Position numbers and translations under genes: made by a program
Shown: positions 18,397 through 26,148 of the stretch, one piece after another
Numbering within the stretch: position 1 is the stretch's first letter
How the letters are laid out: each line of letters starts with the position of its first letter
Notes under the pieces: generated by a model
What the model was told of the DNA's origin: nothing
The model's input: the letters and a program-made list of their open reading frames with translations, nothing else
The model's database searches: none
NCBI GenBank assembly: GCA_034003325.1
Contig: JAVEYW010000001.1
Location: 157,838-221,837, forward strand
Direction: 5' to 3'
Origin: Desulfobacterales bacterium
Lineage (GTDB): Bacteria > Desulfobacterota > Desulfobacteria > Desulfobacterales > JAFDDL01
Length of the DNA stretch: 64,000 nt

Positions 18397-18460
18397 GGCC
18401 TCCCAGCTTCCTGGCCTCCCAGCTTCCTGGCCTCCCAGCCTCCTGGCCTCCCAGCTTTCT
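18397..18460. repeat. 16 bp tandem repeat, four units
   Basis: Units of GGCCTCCCAGCTTCCT start at 18397, 18413, 18429 and 18445, the last two with one or two changes. A partial, irregular copy precedes them at 18373-18396. The array runs into the stop codon (18459-18461) of the gspB-like gene. Confidence 0.85.
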
Positions 18461-19184
18461 AATACTTCAACTGGTATAATTCGCCACCCTTGCGAAGAAT
18501 CACCCGCTCCTGCTCAATCCGCTCCACATTCATGTCTCCGACACTCTCCCCTTCCCTGGCTATTTGTGAATTAATGACGGCAAACCGGCTGGCCGGTTCG
18601 CTCGCCCAGGCCAACGCCTGAAGCTTGAGTCCGACTTCGGCGGGCAGCGCCATTAAATCAGCCGGGCTTGCTGCGGGGGATGTCCTCGCCTCTTTTTGCG
18701 GCAGGGGCATCCGTTTCATTTCAGGCGCTGGGGCATGAATTTCAATCGCTTTATCACGGGCAGGTATCAACGGCGGTTTTTCCGTTGCTTTACGGTTCAG
18801 AGCGGTGATGGGGGTTGTCTTCTCCGTTACGCGAGGAGGCAAATCAGTCGGCTTTTTAAGCAGTTGCGGCAGGGACGGTGCGGCTATTGTCGATGTTGTG
18901 ATGGTTAACGGTACCGGGGTTGGCAACGCTTTCGCTTTTTCGACCGCGGGCACCACAGGCACTATTGGCGGCCTAATTTCAGTTTGGTCACCTTTGAAAA
19001 ACAGCACCCCACCCGCAAAGAGAATCAGCACGAGCATCGACGAGACCCAAGGCCTTTTGCGCATCGCCGGTTTCATCTGCCGCCTTAATGCCTGCCGGAT
19101 GTTAAAGGCAGGGGGCGTCGCTGCGCCATTGTACGGGCTGGTTTCATTTTCCAGTTTCTTTAATGCCTTGAGGATGGAACTCAT
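18459..19184 (-). CDS. gspB: General secretion pathway protein B-like (GspB)
   Basis: A 241 aa bitopic membrane protein. Seen: an N-terminal cytoplasmic segment (MSSILKALKKLE, a conserved start in this family), one membrane helix at about residues 46-63, a long proline/lysine/threonine-rich periplasmic linker and a C-terminal T2SSB domain (LKLQALAWASEPASRFAVIN, and REGESVGDM). With the ExeA-type ATPase it would help assemble the type II secretion outer-membrane channel through the peptidoglycan. It starts 5 bases past the end of the ExeA gene. No other gsp genes are in the window. Confidence 0.85.
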   Translation of the reverse strand: MSSILKALKKLENETSPYNGAATPPAFNIRQALRRQMKPAMRKRPWVSSMLVLILFAGGVLFFKGDQTEIRPPIVPVVPAVEKAKALPTPVPLTITTSTIAAPSLPQLLKKPTDLPPRVTEKTTPITALNRKATEKPPLIPARDKAIEIHAPAPEMKRMPLPQKEARTSPAASPADLMALPAEVGLKLQALAWASEPASRFAVINSQIAREGESVGDMNVERIEQERVILRKGGELYQLKY

Positions 19185-19188
19185 GGAC

Positions 19189-20853
19189 TCAGTCCTTCAT
19201 CATAAGATGTGGCATGTTAAAAGACCCCTGCTCATTATAAAGCAAAATTTTTGTTAAAGAGCCCACGAGTCCGTCCACCTCAATCCCGTATTTTTTTTGT
19301 ATCTCTTTTACGGCCAACCGGGTGCCCTCGTCATACTCGGGCCCAGGGGTCATATCGTTAAATCCGATTTCTTTGAGAAGCCCCTTTAGCATCAGAAGGG
19401 ATTGCCGGGAAGCGGCAAGCGGAATCGTGCCGCGAAACCCGAGAAAATTTTTCCAGGGAATATACGCCACCCCGGACCAGCGTGCCGCCACCTCGGGTTC
19501 GCTCAAGGCCATTGATTTACCCGGTGCGGAAAGAGCCGTTGAAAACACCAGTTTCCCGCCGTCCATTCCGCTTAAAAGCAGGTATTGAAGGGATTCTTTG
19601 CCCGGCACATAACACGTCAGAATAGCGGGCAAATTCAATTTCGGCAGCAACGCCAGATCCCCCTCCACGCGATAAAGCTCAAACCCGTTATTTTCAGCGG
19701 CCGATTGAAAAAATGCCGGATCATTTCGAATGGCGGTGATATCAGCGGGAATCTGCGCCGTCTGCCTCCAAAGAGAAAACACGGCTGAAACCGCCTCAAC
19801 CCGATCGGTATACAGAAGCTCTTCCCAAAGGCCGCTACTTGAATCCGCGCGCGGCACGACCGGCGGCGCGGACGGGCGGGTTGATACCGGCGCTTCTTTC
19901 ACCGCGCTTATCGGCGGGTGATCCGGGCTCGAAAACCGAATATCCCATTCCCGCATCCCAAACGCACCCAGCACGCCCACACCGAGCAACACCGCTGTAA
20001 TTAAGGGAATTCGGCCGATTAAAAACACATTTTTCTTTGCGTTTTCCCGGCCGGCCAGTTCCCGAATAGCGGTTCGCACAATCGCACCGGTCACCTCATT
20101 CCGGCCCAACACATAAGCCACCAGTAACGCCCGGTCAGAAACGACATGGATCATACGGGGAATTCCGCCGCTGTACCGGTATATTTTCCGAACCGCCCCA
20201 TGGGTAAACGGCACGTCCACACCCCGGGCCGCGATATGAAGCCGGTGCTGAATATACCGGCCCGTATCCGCAAACGACAGCGGCGTCAAAAACGCGCTCA
20301 GGGTAATGCGCTGGCCTAACTGGCGCAGCTCATACGAGTTAAGCATGTCCGCCAATTCGGGCTGCCCGACCAGCACGATCTGTAATAATTTTTCCGTGCT
20401 GGTTTCCAGGTTCGACAACAACCGAACCTGCTCCAGCACCTCCTTGCTCAAATTCTGTGCCTCATCGATGATAAGAAGGATCTTTTTCCCTTGCGCTTTT
20501 TTCTCCAGAAGAAACCCGTTCAGGGAATCAACGAGGGCTTTGGTGCTGCCGCCCGCCGCGTACCGAATGCCGAACTCATCATGAATCGCTTCCAGCAGTT
20601 CATTGGCGTTTAACCTGGGGTTAAAAATATAGGCCGTTTCGGTGCCGTCATTCAGACTTTCGACAAAGGCCCGGCACAGGGTGGTTTTTCCAGTTCCCAC
20701 TTCTCCGGTGATTTCAACGAACCCGTCCCCCTGCGCGATGGCATAATTCAGATGGGCCAGTGCCTCTTCATGGCTTTTGCTTAAAAACAGATAGGCGGGG
20801 TTCGGAACGAGCTGAAAGGGTTTTTCCGTAAAACCAAAATGGTTTTTATACAT
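19189..20853 (-). CDS. ExeA/GspA-type AAA ATPase with peptidoglycan-binding domain
   Basis: A 554 aa membrane ATPase partnered with GspB. Seen: an N-terminal AAA domain with MYKNHFGFTEKPFQLVPNP, Walker A GEVGTGKTTL, Walker B ILLIIDEAQNL; one membrane helix at about residues 283-302; a C39-peptidase-like periplasmic domain (LNLPAILTCYVPGKES) without an obvious catalytic cysteine; and a C-terminal PG_binding_1 domain (YDEGTRLAVKEIQKKYGIEVDG). I chose ATG 20853, behind AAGGAG; the open frame goes to 20916 without family similarity. The pair is found in type II secretion and in exosortase/PEP-CTERM organisms. Confidence 0.9.
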   Translation of the reverse strand: MYKNHFGFTEKPFQLVPNPAYLFLSKSHEEALAHLNYAIAQGDGFVEITGEVGTGKTTLCRAFVESLNDGTETAYIFNPRLNANELLEAIHDEFGIRYAAGGSTKALVDSLNGFLLEKKAQGKKILLIIDEAQNLSKEVLEQVRLLSNLETSTEKLLQIVLVGQPELADMLNSYELRQLGQRITLSAFLTPLSFADTGRYIQHRLHIAARGVDVPFTHGAVRKIYRYSGGIPRMIHVVSDRALLVAYVLGRNEVTGAIVRTAIRELAGRENAKKNVFLIGRIPLITAVLLGVGVLGAFGMREWDIRFSSPDHPPISAVKEAPVSTRPSAPPVVPRADSSSGLWEELLYTDRVEAVSAVFSLWRQTAQIPADITAIRNDPAFFQSAAENNGFELYRVEGDLALLPKLNLPAILTCYVPGKESLQYLLLSGMDGGKLVFSTALSAPGKSMALSEPEVAARWSGVAYIPWKNFLGFRGTIPLAASRQSLLMLKGLLKEIGFNDMTPGPEYDEGTRLAVKEIQKKYGIEVDGLVGSLTKILLYNEQGSFNMPHLMMKD

Positions 20854-21030
20854 GCCGCTCCTTTCGTACTCATTCCAATGGATATCACAGGATGTTCTAA
20901 ACTGAAAAATTTTCAACGGCGGTCAAGGGAATATAAAAGAATAAAATGGAAGGTGTCAAGGATCGGGGAACCTGGGCGCAGTTCAATTTCAAACAATAAC
21001 ATAACCCGTGCTCATGATGACAAATACTAA

Positions 21031-21212
21031 ATGCGCAGCCAGGGCAATCGCATGTAACCCATAGCCCGCTTCAGTCTTGAGAAAAATCGGATTCCAGCTG
21101 CGGCAAACTCACGCGGAACGCGTTCAAACAGTGCCGCAGCTTCCATCCGATCCCCCTCAAGGCTTTCGCTCCCGGCTGTTCATTTCTACGGGCGATTGCC
21201 CTGCATGCGCAG
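21031..21212. mobile_element. MITE-like element, copy 1, with 8 bp target duplications
   Basis: The element spans 21039-21204 (166 bp). Its ends are near-perfect inverted repeats (CCAGGGCAATCGCATGT at the left; its partner at the right begins GCAGGGCAATCGC). ATGCGCAG occurs at 21031-21038 and again at 21205-21212, an exact 8 bp target-site duplication. It encodes no protein. A near-identical inverted copy lies at 61479-61642. The 455-base gap 20854-21308 otherwise holds only the downstream terminator. Confidence 0.88.
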
Positions 21213-21241
21213 CGGCAAATGGTATATACTCTCACTAAACC

Positions 21242-21280
21242 AAAAAATAAAACGGGGCACACTTATTCCGTCATGCCCCG
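21242..21280 (-). terminator. Rho-independent terminator of the PEP-CTERM gene
   Basis: On the minus strand, CGGGGCA (21274-21280) pairs with its complement (21253-21259) around a 14-base loop and is followed by TTTTATTTTTT. It lies about 30 bases after the stop of the PEP-CTERM gene. Confidence 0.85.
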
Positions 21281-21308
21281 CTTTGTATCATTCAGCTACT
21301 AACCGCTA

Positions 21309-22016
21309 TTATTTATTTTTTTTGCGCATCGCAAACCCTACACCAATCAAACCGAGGCCCATTAACACCATCGTCGCCGGCTCGGGAACAGCACCTCCGG
21401 GGGGCGGTGGCTCATCTCCAGGCACGTAATTGTAGTTGCCAAAGGCAAACCCGCTATCCGTATTATTGATATCAGACAAAAGCTCAAGCGACTGCAGGTG
21501 AGCCCCCAGTTGACCAGAACCGGCTTCATTGGAAATAGCCGACAGTGCATTCAAAAAGAGATTCTGATCAATGGCAGCCAAAAGCGTCATCGTAAAACTC
21601 AAATTTTGGTCATTCGTAACATCATCAGCGTTAACGTTCGGCTGTTCAACCGGGTCAAGCGCCTCAAACATAAAAGTAACGCCGCCAGCTCCTTGGACCG
21701 TAGCAGGAGTAGAAATGGCCCAACCCGCTGGGTTAAAGGCAGAAAAAGTAACATCGGTTGGATCGTCAATATCAAGGTTAAAATAAAATTCATCCAGCTT
21801 AATGTCTGGGTGCAATGGAGAATTGATGTCAACCACCCAGGTTGCTACCTCTGGGCTGATTACTTCGTCCACGGTGATGGTGACATCAACAATCAAACTG
21901 TCAGGATTTTCCGGCCTAATATCGCCCGTCAACTGACTTGTTATCGTAAAAGCCAAGACATTCGACGCACAGGTTAAAAACAGAATAACCATAATTGATA
22001 AAAACACTCGTTTCAT
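21309..22016 (-). CDS. PEP-CTERM sorting-signal protein
   Basis: A 235 aa exported protein with a signal peptide (MKRVFLSIMVILFLTCASNV then LAF) and a C-terminal sorting tail: VPEPATMVLMGLGLIGVG followed by FAMRKKNK. This is the exosortase recognition signal (PEP motif, hydrophobic helix, basic end). The middle is an acidic beta-rich domain of about 170 residues (ITSQLTGDIRPENPDSLIVD), not recognised. I chose ATG 22016 because AGGAGG lies just upstream. A sigma-54 element lies about 80 bases upstream and a terminator follows. Family members are surface or exopolysaccharide-associated. The exosortase is not in the window. Confidence 0.9.
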   Translation of the reverse strand: MKRVFLSIMVILFLTCASNVLAFTITSQLTGDIRPENPDSLIVDVTITVDEVISPEVATWVVDINSPLHPDIKLDEFYFNLDIDDPTDVTFSAFNPAGWAISTPATVQGAGGVTFMFEALDPVEQPNVNADDVTNDQNLSFTMTLLAAIDQNLFLNALSAISNEAGSGQLGAHLQSLELLSDINNTDSGFAFGNYNYVPGDEPPPPGGAVPEPATMVLMGLGLIGVGFAMRKKNK

Positions 22017-22095
22017 TATTATCCTCCTTTTTAAAAAATTATCCTCTTGATATTCTCTTTCATACAAACTTATTCAAAAAACTGAAGATTTTAGA

Positions 22096-22111
22096 TGCAA
22101 AAAAAGTACCA
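22096..22111 (-). promoter_or_regulatory. Sigma-54 promoter of the PEP-CTERM gene
   Basis: Minus-strand TGGTACTTTTTTTGCA matches the -24/-12 consensus with correct GG-GC spacing and one mismatch in the -24 core. The expected transcript would start near 22085, about 70 bases before ATG 22016. PEP-CTERM genes are commonly sigma-54-driven through PrsK/PrsR. Confidence 0.68.
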
Positions 22112-22278
22112 ATTACCTGTTTTTTTTTATATAATCATATCAATTGGGTTTCCTATGCACCCTCAAAGCCTACCGCATGAACTGTGTAATTTATACCACA
22201 AAACTGGTAATTTTACTTCTTATAGAAAGGTAAAATAAGTGCTAACCCACCAGCAAGAACGTCTATCAAAGCTGCTAA

Positions 22279-22494
22279 AAAGAGTTATCGAAACTTCTTC
22301 AGATTCAATCGAAGGCCTTTCGGACAATCACTGTTGCTGTAAATAAAAATGAAGCCCCCTCACAACCAACAACCACAGGTCAAAATATCTTTATCAAACC
22401 GCCGGAAAAGCTTGACGCCGCACAGGAATGCGCTATTGTAGGCTGGTATGCTGAAGGCAGCCCGCTAACTTCTTTCATGCGCCGGTTGCCTTAA
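22279..22494 (+). pseudogene. Possible coding remnant without a start codon
   Basis: In the 637-base gap 22017-22653, an open stretch of 71 codons ends at TAA 22492-22494 and reads protein-like (for example NIFIKPPEKLDAAQECAIVG). It follows directly on a stop codon and has no plausible start. A second short frame (22239-22346, GTG start, 35 codons) overlaps it. The pattern suggests a broken gene, but the family is not recognised. Confidence 0.2.
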
Positions 22495-22653
22495 ATGGGT
22501 TATATTTTTTATAACTGATTATAATGTTAGGAAAATGAGTTTTTCATCATGGCAATTTAGGGGGCAAAAACATCGCTTTTTATCAAAATCAAAAAAGTGC
22601 CTTAATTGAAAAATTCATGCTTCAACATTCAAAATTAATTCAATCGAGTGCAA

Positions 22654-23550
22654 ATGGACACAGTCAACAAAATCCAGTTCGAAAAACCGGATATTCACGA
22701 GCTTAACCGCGCCTATACCGTGGCGGATCTTCATTTTCACACCCATTATTCCGACGGCGTCAATTCCGTCCATGACATCGCGCGGCAGGCCGAAGCGCTA
22801 GGCATCGGCATCGCCATTACCGACCACAACGATATTCAGGGCGCGGTTGAAATCGACAAATGCAAACGCATCCTGAGTATTCCCGGAATAGAAATCACCT
22901 CCAGGGAAGGCTCCCACCTGCTGGTTTATTTTTACGATGTTCCCAGCCTGAAGGCCTTTTACCGGGAGGATCTCAAGCCGTACATGGGAAACGGGGTGAT
23001 GAGTTCGACCCTCCTTGAAATGGAGGATATCATTCGGCGGGCGCGCCGGTTTAAAACCGTAATCATGTTTCCGCACCCTTATTGCGCCGCCTATACGGGG
23101 GTCTGCAATCTGCAATTCCCCAAAGAGCGGCTGGAGCGGCTGTTTCACATGGCCGACGGGGTCGAGGTCATCAATGCCGGGAATATTAACAAGTGGAACC
23201 TGCAATGCGCGGTGCTCGGATTCAACCTCGGCAAGGGCATCGTGGGCGGCAGCGACGGCCATTCGCTGCCCCATATGGGCCGTGCCCTGACCTACGCCGA
23301 ATGCAACAGAACCCGAAAAGGGTTGCTGGACGCCATTCGAAAAAAACAGACCAAGGTCATCGGCAAGGAAATGCCCTTTATTCGAAAAGTCACGTCCAAC
23401 AGCCGGAAACTCAAAAAGAATTTAAGGCATTACCCGGATCTGATGGAAAAAAATCTCCGGTACGGCTGCACTCTCATCAACGCCAAGTCCCGAACCTTTC
23501 GGGATAACGTGATGCGAAGCATCAACGAGCGGCTGGAAAAAGTGGGATAG
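22654..23550 (+). CDS. PHP domain metal-dependent phosphoesterase
   Basis: A 298 aa protein with the polymerase-and-histidinol-phosphatase fold. Seen: the HxH metal motif in DLHFHTHYSDG, ITDHNDIQGA, FPHPYCAAYTG and the C-terminal GGSDGHSLPHMGRAL, so all four metal-binding motifs are present. Members hydrolyse nucleotide or sugar phosphates. A basic C-terminal tail (about residues 235-298) follows the catalytic domain. I favour ATG 22654; GTG 22648 is also in frame. The ribosome site is weak. The gene stands alone. Confidence 0.82.
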   Translation: MDTVNKIQFEKPDIHELNRAYTVADLHFHTHYSDGVNSVHDIARQAEALGIGIAITDHNDIQGAVEIDKCKRILSIPGIEITSREGSHLLVYFYDVPSLKAFYREDLKPYMGNGVMSSTLLEMEDIIRRARRFKTVIMFPHPYCAAYTGVCNLQFPKERLERLFHMADGVEVINAGNINKWNLQCAVLGFNLGKGIVGGSDGHSLPHMGRALTYAECNRTRKGLLDAIRKKQTKVIGKEMPFIRKVTSNSRKLKKNLRHYPDLMEKNLRYGCTLINAKSRTFRDNVMRSINERLEKVG

Positions 23551-23811
23551 GAACGGACTATCACTCGACCGGTTTTCTTTTGTTGTGGAAAAATCGTAGA
23601 ACAACCAACAACACAGCGGCGCGTTTTTTTGCATCTGCTGAAATGCTGTGTCGCCGATTATTCGGCTTTCGAAGCCTTACAAGGAGCAGGGGCATCCTGT
23701 AAAAGACCTTGAACGCTTTATTCTGAGAGGTAGCAATTAATAATTGTTTTTTATGTTAGAGAGCATTACCGGTTTGTTAATACAATCAACATCCATGGCG
23801 TCGCAGTCAAC

Positions 23812-23932
23812 GTAGGGGCGGATCTGTGTGTCCGCCCTGGTTTGGCGGGGAGCGTGCACCATGATTCACGGGGGCAGACACGCAGGTCTGCCCTTACAAC
23901 GGCAATGGGCACACGCACAGGTTCACCCCTAC
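23812..23932. repeat. Dispersed repeat with internal inverted copies
   Basis: Three related G/C blocks lie in alternating orientation: GTAGGGGCGGATCTGTGTGT at 23812, GGGGGCAGACACGCAGGTCT near 23869, and GGGCACACGCACAGGTTCAC ending in CCCCTAC at 23932. The ends GTAGGGG/CCCCTAC are inverted. This type of short interspersed repeat is common in Proteobacteria and Cyanobacteria. The rest of the 493-base gap 23551-24043 shows nothing I can support. Confidence 0.65.
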
Positions 23933-24043
23933 ACCGTGTTATTCAGAGGTGTTAACAAGCCGGTAATTCTCCCTTATGTTATGTTATCCCATTATAGCGG
24001 AATAGAATGATCAACATCATATGCCACCATGAGGAGGACTTTT

Positions 24044-24301
24044 ATGCCCCTTCAGCTGGACGTTAATGACGACATACGAGATGCGTTGCGCATCCCTCCG
24101 GCAGAGCAGGAAAGCCGGCTTCGCAGGGAACTCGCTTTGAGGCTGTATGAAAAAGGCCTGCTTTCTCTTGGAAAAGCCCGGCAGCTAGCCGGAATGGGAA
24201 AATGGGATTTTCTGTTGCTGCTGGGCCAAGAGGAAATTTGCAGACAATACGATGAAAAAGACATAGATCGCGACCTTTCCACGCTGGACCATCTCCCATG
24301 A
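24044..24301 (+). CDS. UPF0175 family antitoxin-like protein
   Basis: An 85 aa helical protein of the UPF0175 family, which usually encodes the antitoxin of a DUF3368/PIN toxin. Seen: RLRRELALRLYEKGLLSLGK and the HTH-like KARQLAGMGKWDFLLLLG. ATG 24044 lies behind GAGGAGG at 24031-24037, so I prefer it to ATG 24029. Its TGA overlaps an ATG (24298-24301), the usual coupling to the toxin, but only a C-terminal scrap of a toxin follows, so this seems to be an orphan antitoxin. Confidence 0.8.
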   Translation: MPLQLDVNDDIRDALRIPPAEQESRLRRELALRLYEKGLLSLGKARQLAGMGKWDFLLLLGQEEICRQYDEKDIDRDLSTLDHLP

Positions 24302-24365
24302 AAAAGGTGGATTTCGATTAAACCAGATCGTGTTTGAATATGCACTGAAACAAGTGGGCGAATAG
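24298..24365 (+). pseudogene. Remnant of a DUF3368/PIN toxin
   Basis: The expected toxin start (ATG 24298, overlapping the antitoxin stop) runs only a few codons. In another frame, codons 24309-24365 read GFRLNQIVFEYALKQVGE then TAG, which looks like the C-terminal end of DUF3368 PIN-domain toxins. The catalytic body appears to have been deleted. Confidence 0.5.
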
Positions 24366-24545
24366 CCGGGAGATACCCTTTAGCCCGATTTTTTGTTCCT
24401 GTCCCTGTAGACACAGAGCAACTTTTAATGCCATCTTGTAAAAAACAGCTCACCCCGCATCATTTTTTTTAACAACTATTGCTGAATAAAAAACGGTACC
24501 CCCCCCCGATGCACACGGATTTCCAGGAAACCCGCCCTCAAAACC

Positions 24546-24581
24546 TTACATTTATCTTTACATTAATATTTACATTTTGTA
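24546..24581. promoter_or_regulatory. Three 12 bp direct repeats upstream of lexA (possible operator)
   Basis: TTACATTTATCT, TTACATTAATAT and TTACATTTTGTA follow each other without a gap at 24546, 24558 and 24570. A short palindrome, GAGTG-CGGAA-CACTC, lies at 24602-24616, closer to the lexA start at 24649. Either could bind the LexA-like repressor. The remaining part of the gap 24366-24545 shows nothing. Confidence 0.5.
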
Positions 24582-24648
24582 TAGCTAAAATAAACCGTAG
24601 TGAGTGCGGAACACTCCCCACTCTTTCAACTGTTTAATGGAGGTATTG

Positions 24649-25287
24649 ATGCCCACGGAGTTACCCCCCAAGCAACGGCAACTGCTCGAATACCTGCGCC
24701 GGGCGATCTCGCGCGCCGGAAAAGCGCCCAGCCTTCGGAAGGCCGCCGGGGATCTCGGCGTCAGCCACGCGGCCGTGGCCCAGGGTTTGAATACCCTGGA
24801 AGAAAAAGGGTATATCAAGCGGGACGGGCGATACAGCCGCAATATTTACGTCTTAAACCGCCTGCAACAACCGGAGGGGCTGCAACGCTGGCAGGAAGTG
24901 CCCATCATCGGCCGGGTGACGGCCGGTCTTCCCATGTACGCCCAGCAGGCGTGGGACGGCAGCGTGGTGATTGATGCCCATGTTTTCGGCAGGCAGCAGT
25001 TGTTCGCGCTTCGCATCAAGGGGGATTCCATGATAGCGGCGGGCATTTACAACGGGGATCTGGCCATTTGCGAGCCGCGCCAATACGCGCAAAACCGGGA
25101 AATCATCGTGGCCCTCATTCACGGTGAGGAAGCCACGGTCAAGCGCTTTTTTCTTCATACGGACCATATCGAGCTGCGGCCCGAAAATCCCCGGTATGCG
25201 CCCATGCGTTATCCCTTTTCAGCGGTGCTGATTCAGGGCAAGGTCATCGGTATTCACCGGGGCCCTGAGGTCATGGAGGCCGTTTAA
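24649..25287 (+). CDS. lexA: LexA-type SOS repressor
   Basis: A 212 aa self-cleaving repressor. Seen: an N-terminal winged helix (about residues 1-70; KAAGDLGVSHAAVAQGLNTL), the Ala92-Gly93 cleavage site in GRVTAGLP, the catalytic serine in KGDSMIAAG (Ser127) and lysine in EATVKRFF (Lys165). RecA-stimulated cleavage after DNA damage should relieve repression. ATG 24649 lies behind TGGAGG. Its stop abuts the ATG of the DUF72 gene, and the next two genes overlap, so it likely autoregulates a four-gene mutagenesis operon. Confidence 0.9.
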   Translation: MPTELPPKQRQLLEYLRRAISRAGKAPSLRKAAGDLGVSHAAVAQGLNTLEEKGYIKRDGRYSRNIYVLNRLQQPEGLQRWQEVPIIGRVTAGLPMYAQQAWDGSVVIDAHVFGRQQLFALRIKGDSMIAAGIYNGDLAICEPRQYAQNREIIVALIHGEEATVKRFFLHTDHIELRPENPRYAPMRYPFSAVLIQGKVIGIHRGPEVMEAV

Positions 25288-26148
25288 ATGGCCGGGAAAA
25301 AATTGGACCCGAACAAACGCCGCCTGTGGATCGGCACCAGCGGCTATTCGTATCCCGAGTGGATTGAAGCCGGATTTTATCCGCCCGAAACCAAATCCGC
25401 GCACATGTTGAATATCTATGCGCATCGCTTTCCCGTCACGGAGCTTAACTACACCTGGTATCAACTGCCCAAGGCGGACGCCTTGCTGCGCATGCAGAAT
25501 CTCGTGCCGGCCGAATTCCGCTTCGCGGCCAAGCTGACCCGGACCCTGACCCACGAGGTGGACTCAACCCAGTGGCGCACGCAAGCCGCCCGGTACCGGG
25601 ACGGCATCGCCCCGCTGGTCCAGTCCGGGCAATTAATGGCCGTTCTGGTTCAACTCGCGCCGGGCTTTGAGCGCAGCCGGGAAAACCGCCAATACTTGGC
25701 GGCCCTTCTGGACGAGCTGGCGGGATTGCCGCTGGCCGTCGAATTCCGGCACCGGTCCTGGATTCAACCGCGGGTGTTTGAGGAGCTTTCCCGGCGCCAA
25801 GTGGCCGTGGTGGCCGTGGACGAACCGACGCTGCCGCACCTGTTGCCGCCTCTGAATGTGCTCACCAGCCCGAATCTGTTTTACATACGGTTTCACGGCC
25901 GAAACACCGCCGGCTGGCGATCGGGCCATATGCAAAAAAAATTCGATTATCGTTACAGCGATGCGGAGCTGGCCGAATGGATCGAACGATTCATTGCGCC
26001 GATGGCGAAACAGGCGAAAAACGGCCTTCTTTTTTTCAACAACCATGTGCGGGGCCAGGCCCCTCAAAACGCCGAGACCCTGACCCGTCTTTTGGTCCGG
26101 CAAGGGTTCGAGGTCATGCCGCCGCCCCACGCGACACGCTTATCGTAA
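25288..26148 (+). CDS. DUF72 (YecE-like) protein in the mutagenesis cassette
   Basis: A 286 aa TIM-barrel protein of the DUF72 family. Seen: WIGTSGYSYPEW at the start, ELNYTWYQLP, AVEFRHRSW, YIRFHGRNTAGW and the conserved C-terminal LFFNNHVRGQAPQNAETL. The biochemical function of the family is not established. It directly follows lexA with no gap, and its TAA overlaps the imuB ATG (TAATG). It occupies the position where ImuA is usually found in lexA-imuA-imuB-dnaE2 cassettes, so a role in damage tolerance is inferred from context. Confidence 0.85.
   Translation: MAGKKLDPNKRRLWIGTSGYSYPEWIEAGFYPPETKSAHMLNIYAHRFPVTELNYTWYQLPKADALLRMQNLVPAEFRFAAKLTRTLTHEVDSTQWRTQAARYRDGIAPLVQSGQLMAVLVQLAPGFERSRENRQYLAALLDELAGLPLAVEFRHRSWIQPRVFEELSRRQVAVVAVDEPTLPHLLPPLNVLTSPNLFYIRFHGRNTAGWRSGHMQKKFDYRYSDAELAEWIERFIAPMAKQAKNGLLFFNNHVRGQAPQNAETLTRLLVRQGFEVMPPPHATRLS

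Noticed and set aside
23812..23932. Possible CRISPR repeat array
   Set aside because: The blocks alternate in orientation and differ from each other; there are no regular direct repeats with spacers and no cas genes.
24546..24581. Three 12 bp repeats as a CRISPR or origin iteron set
   Set aside because: Too short, no spacers, and no replication gene nearby; the position before lexA favours an operator.
25977..26147. N-terminal extension of imuB reaching to 25977
   Set aside because: The extra residues are the DUF72 gene read out of frame; ATG 26148 overlaps the DUF72 stop and begins the Y-family fold.
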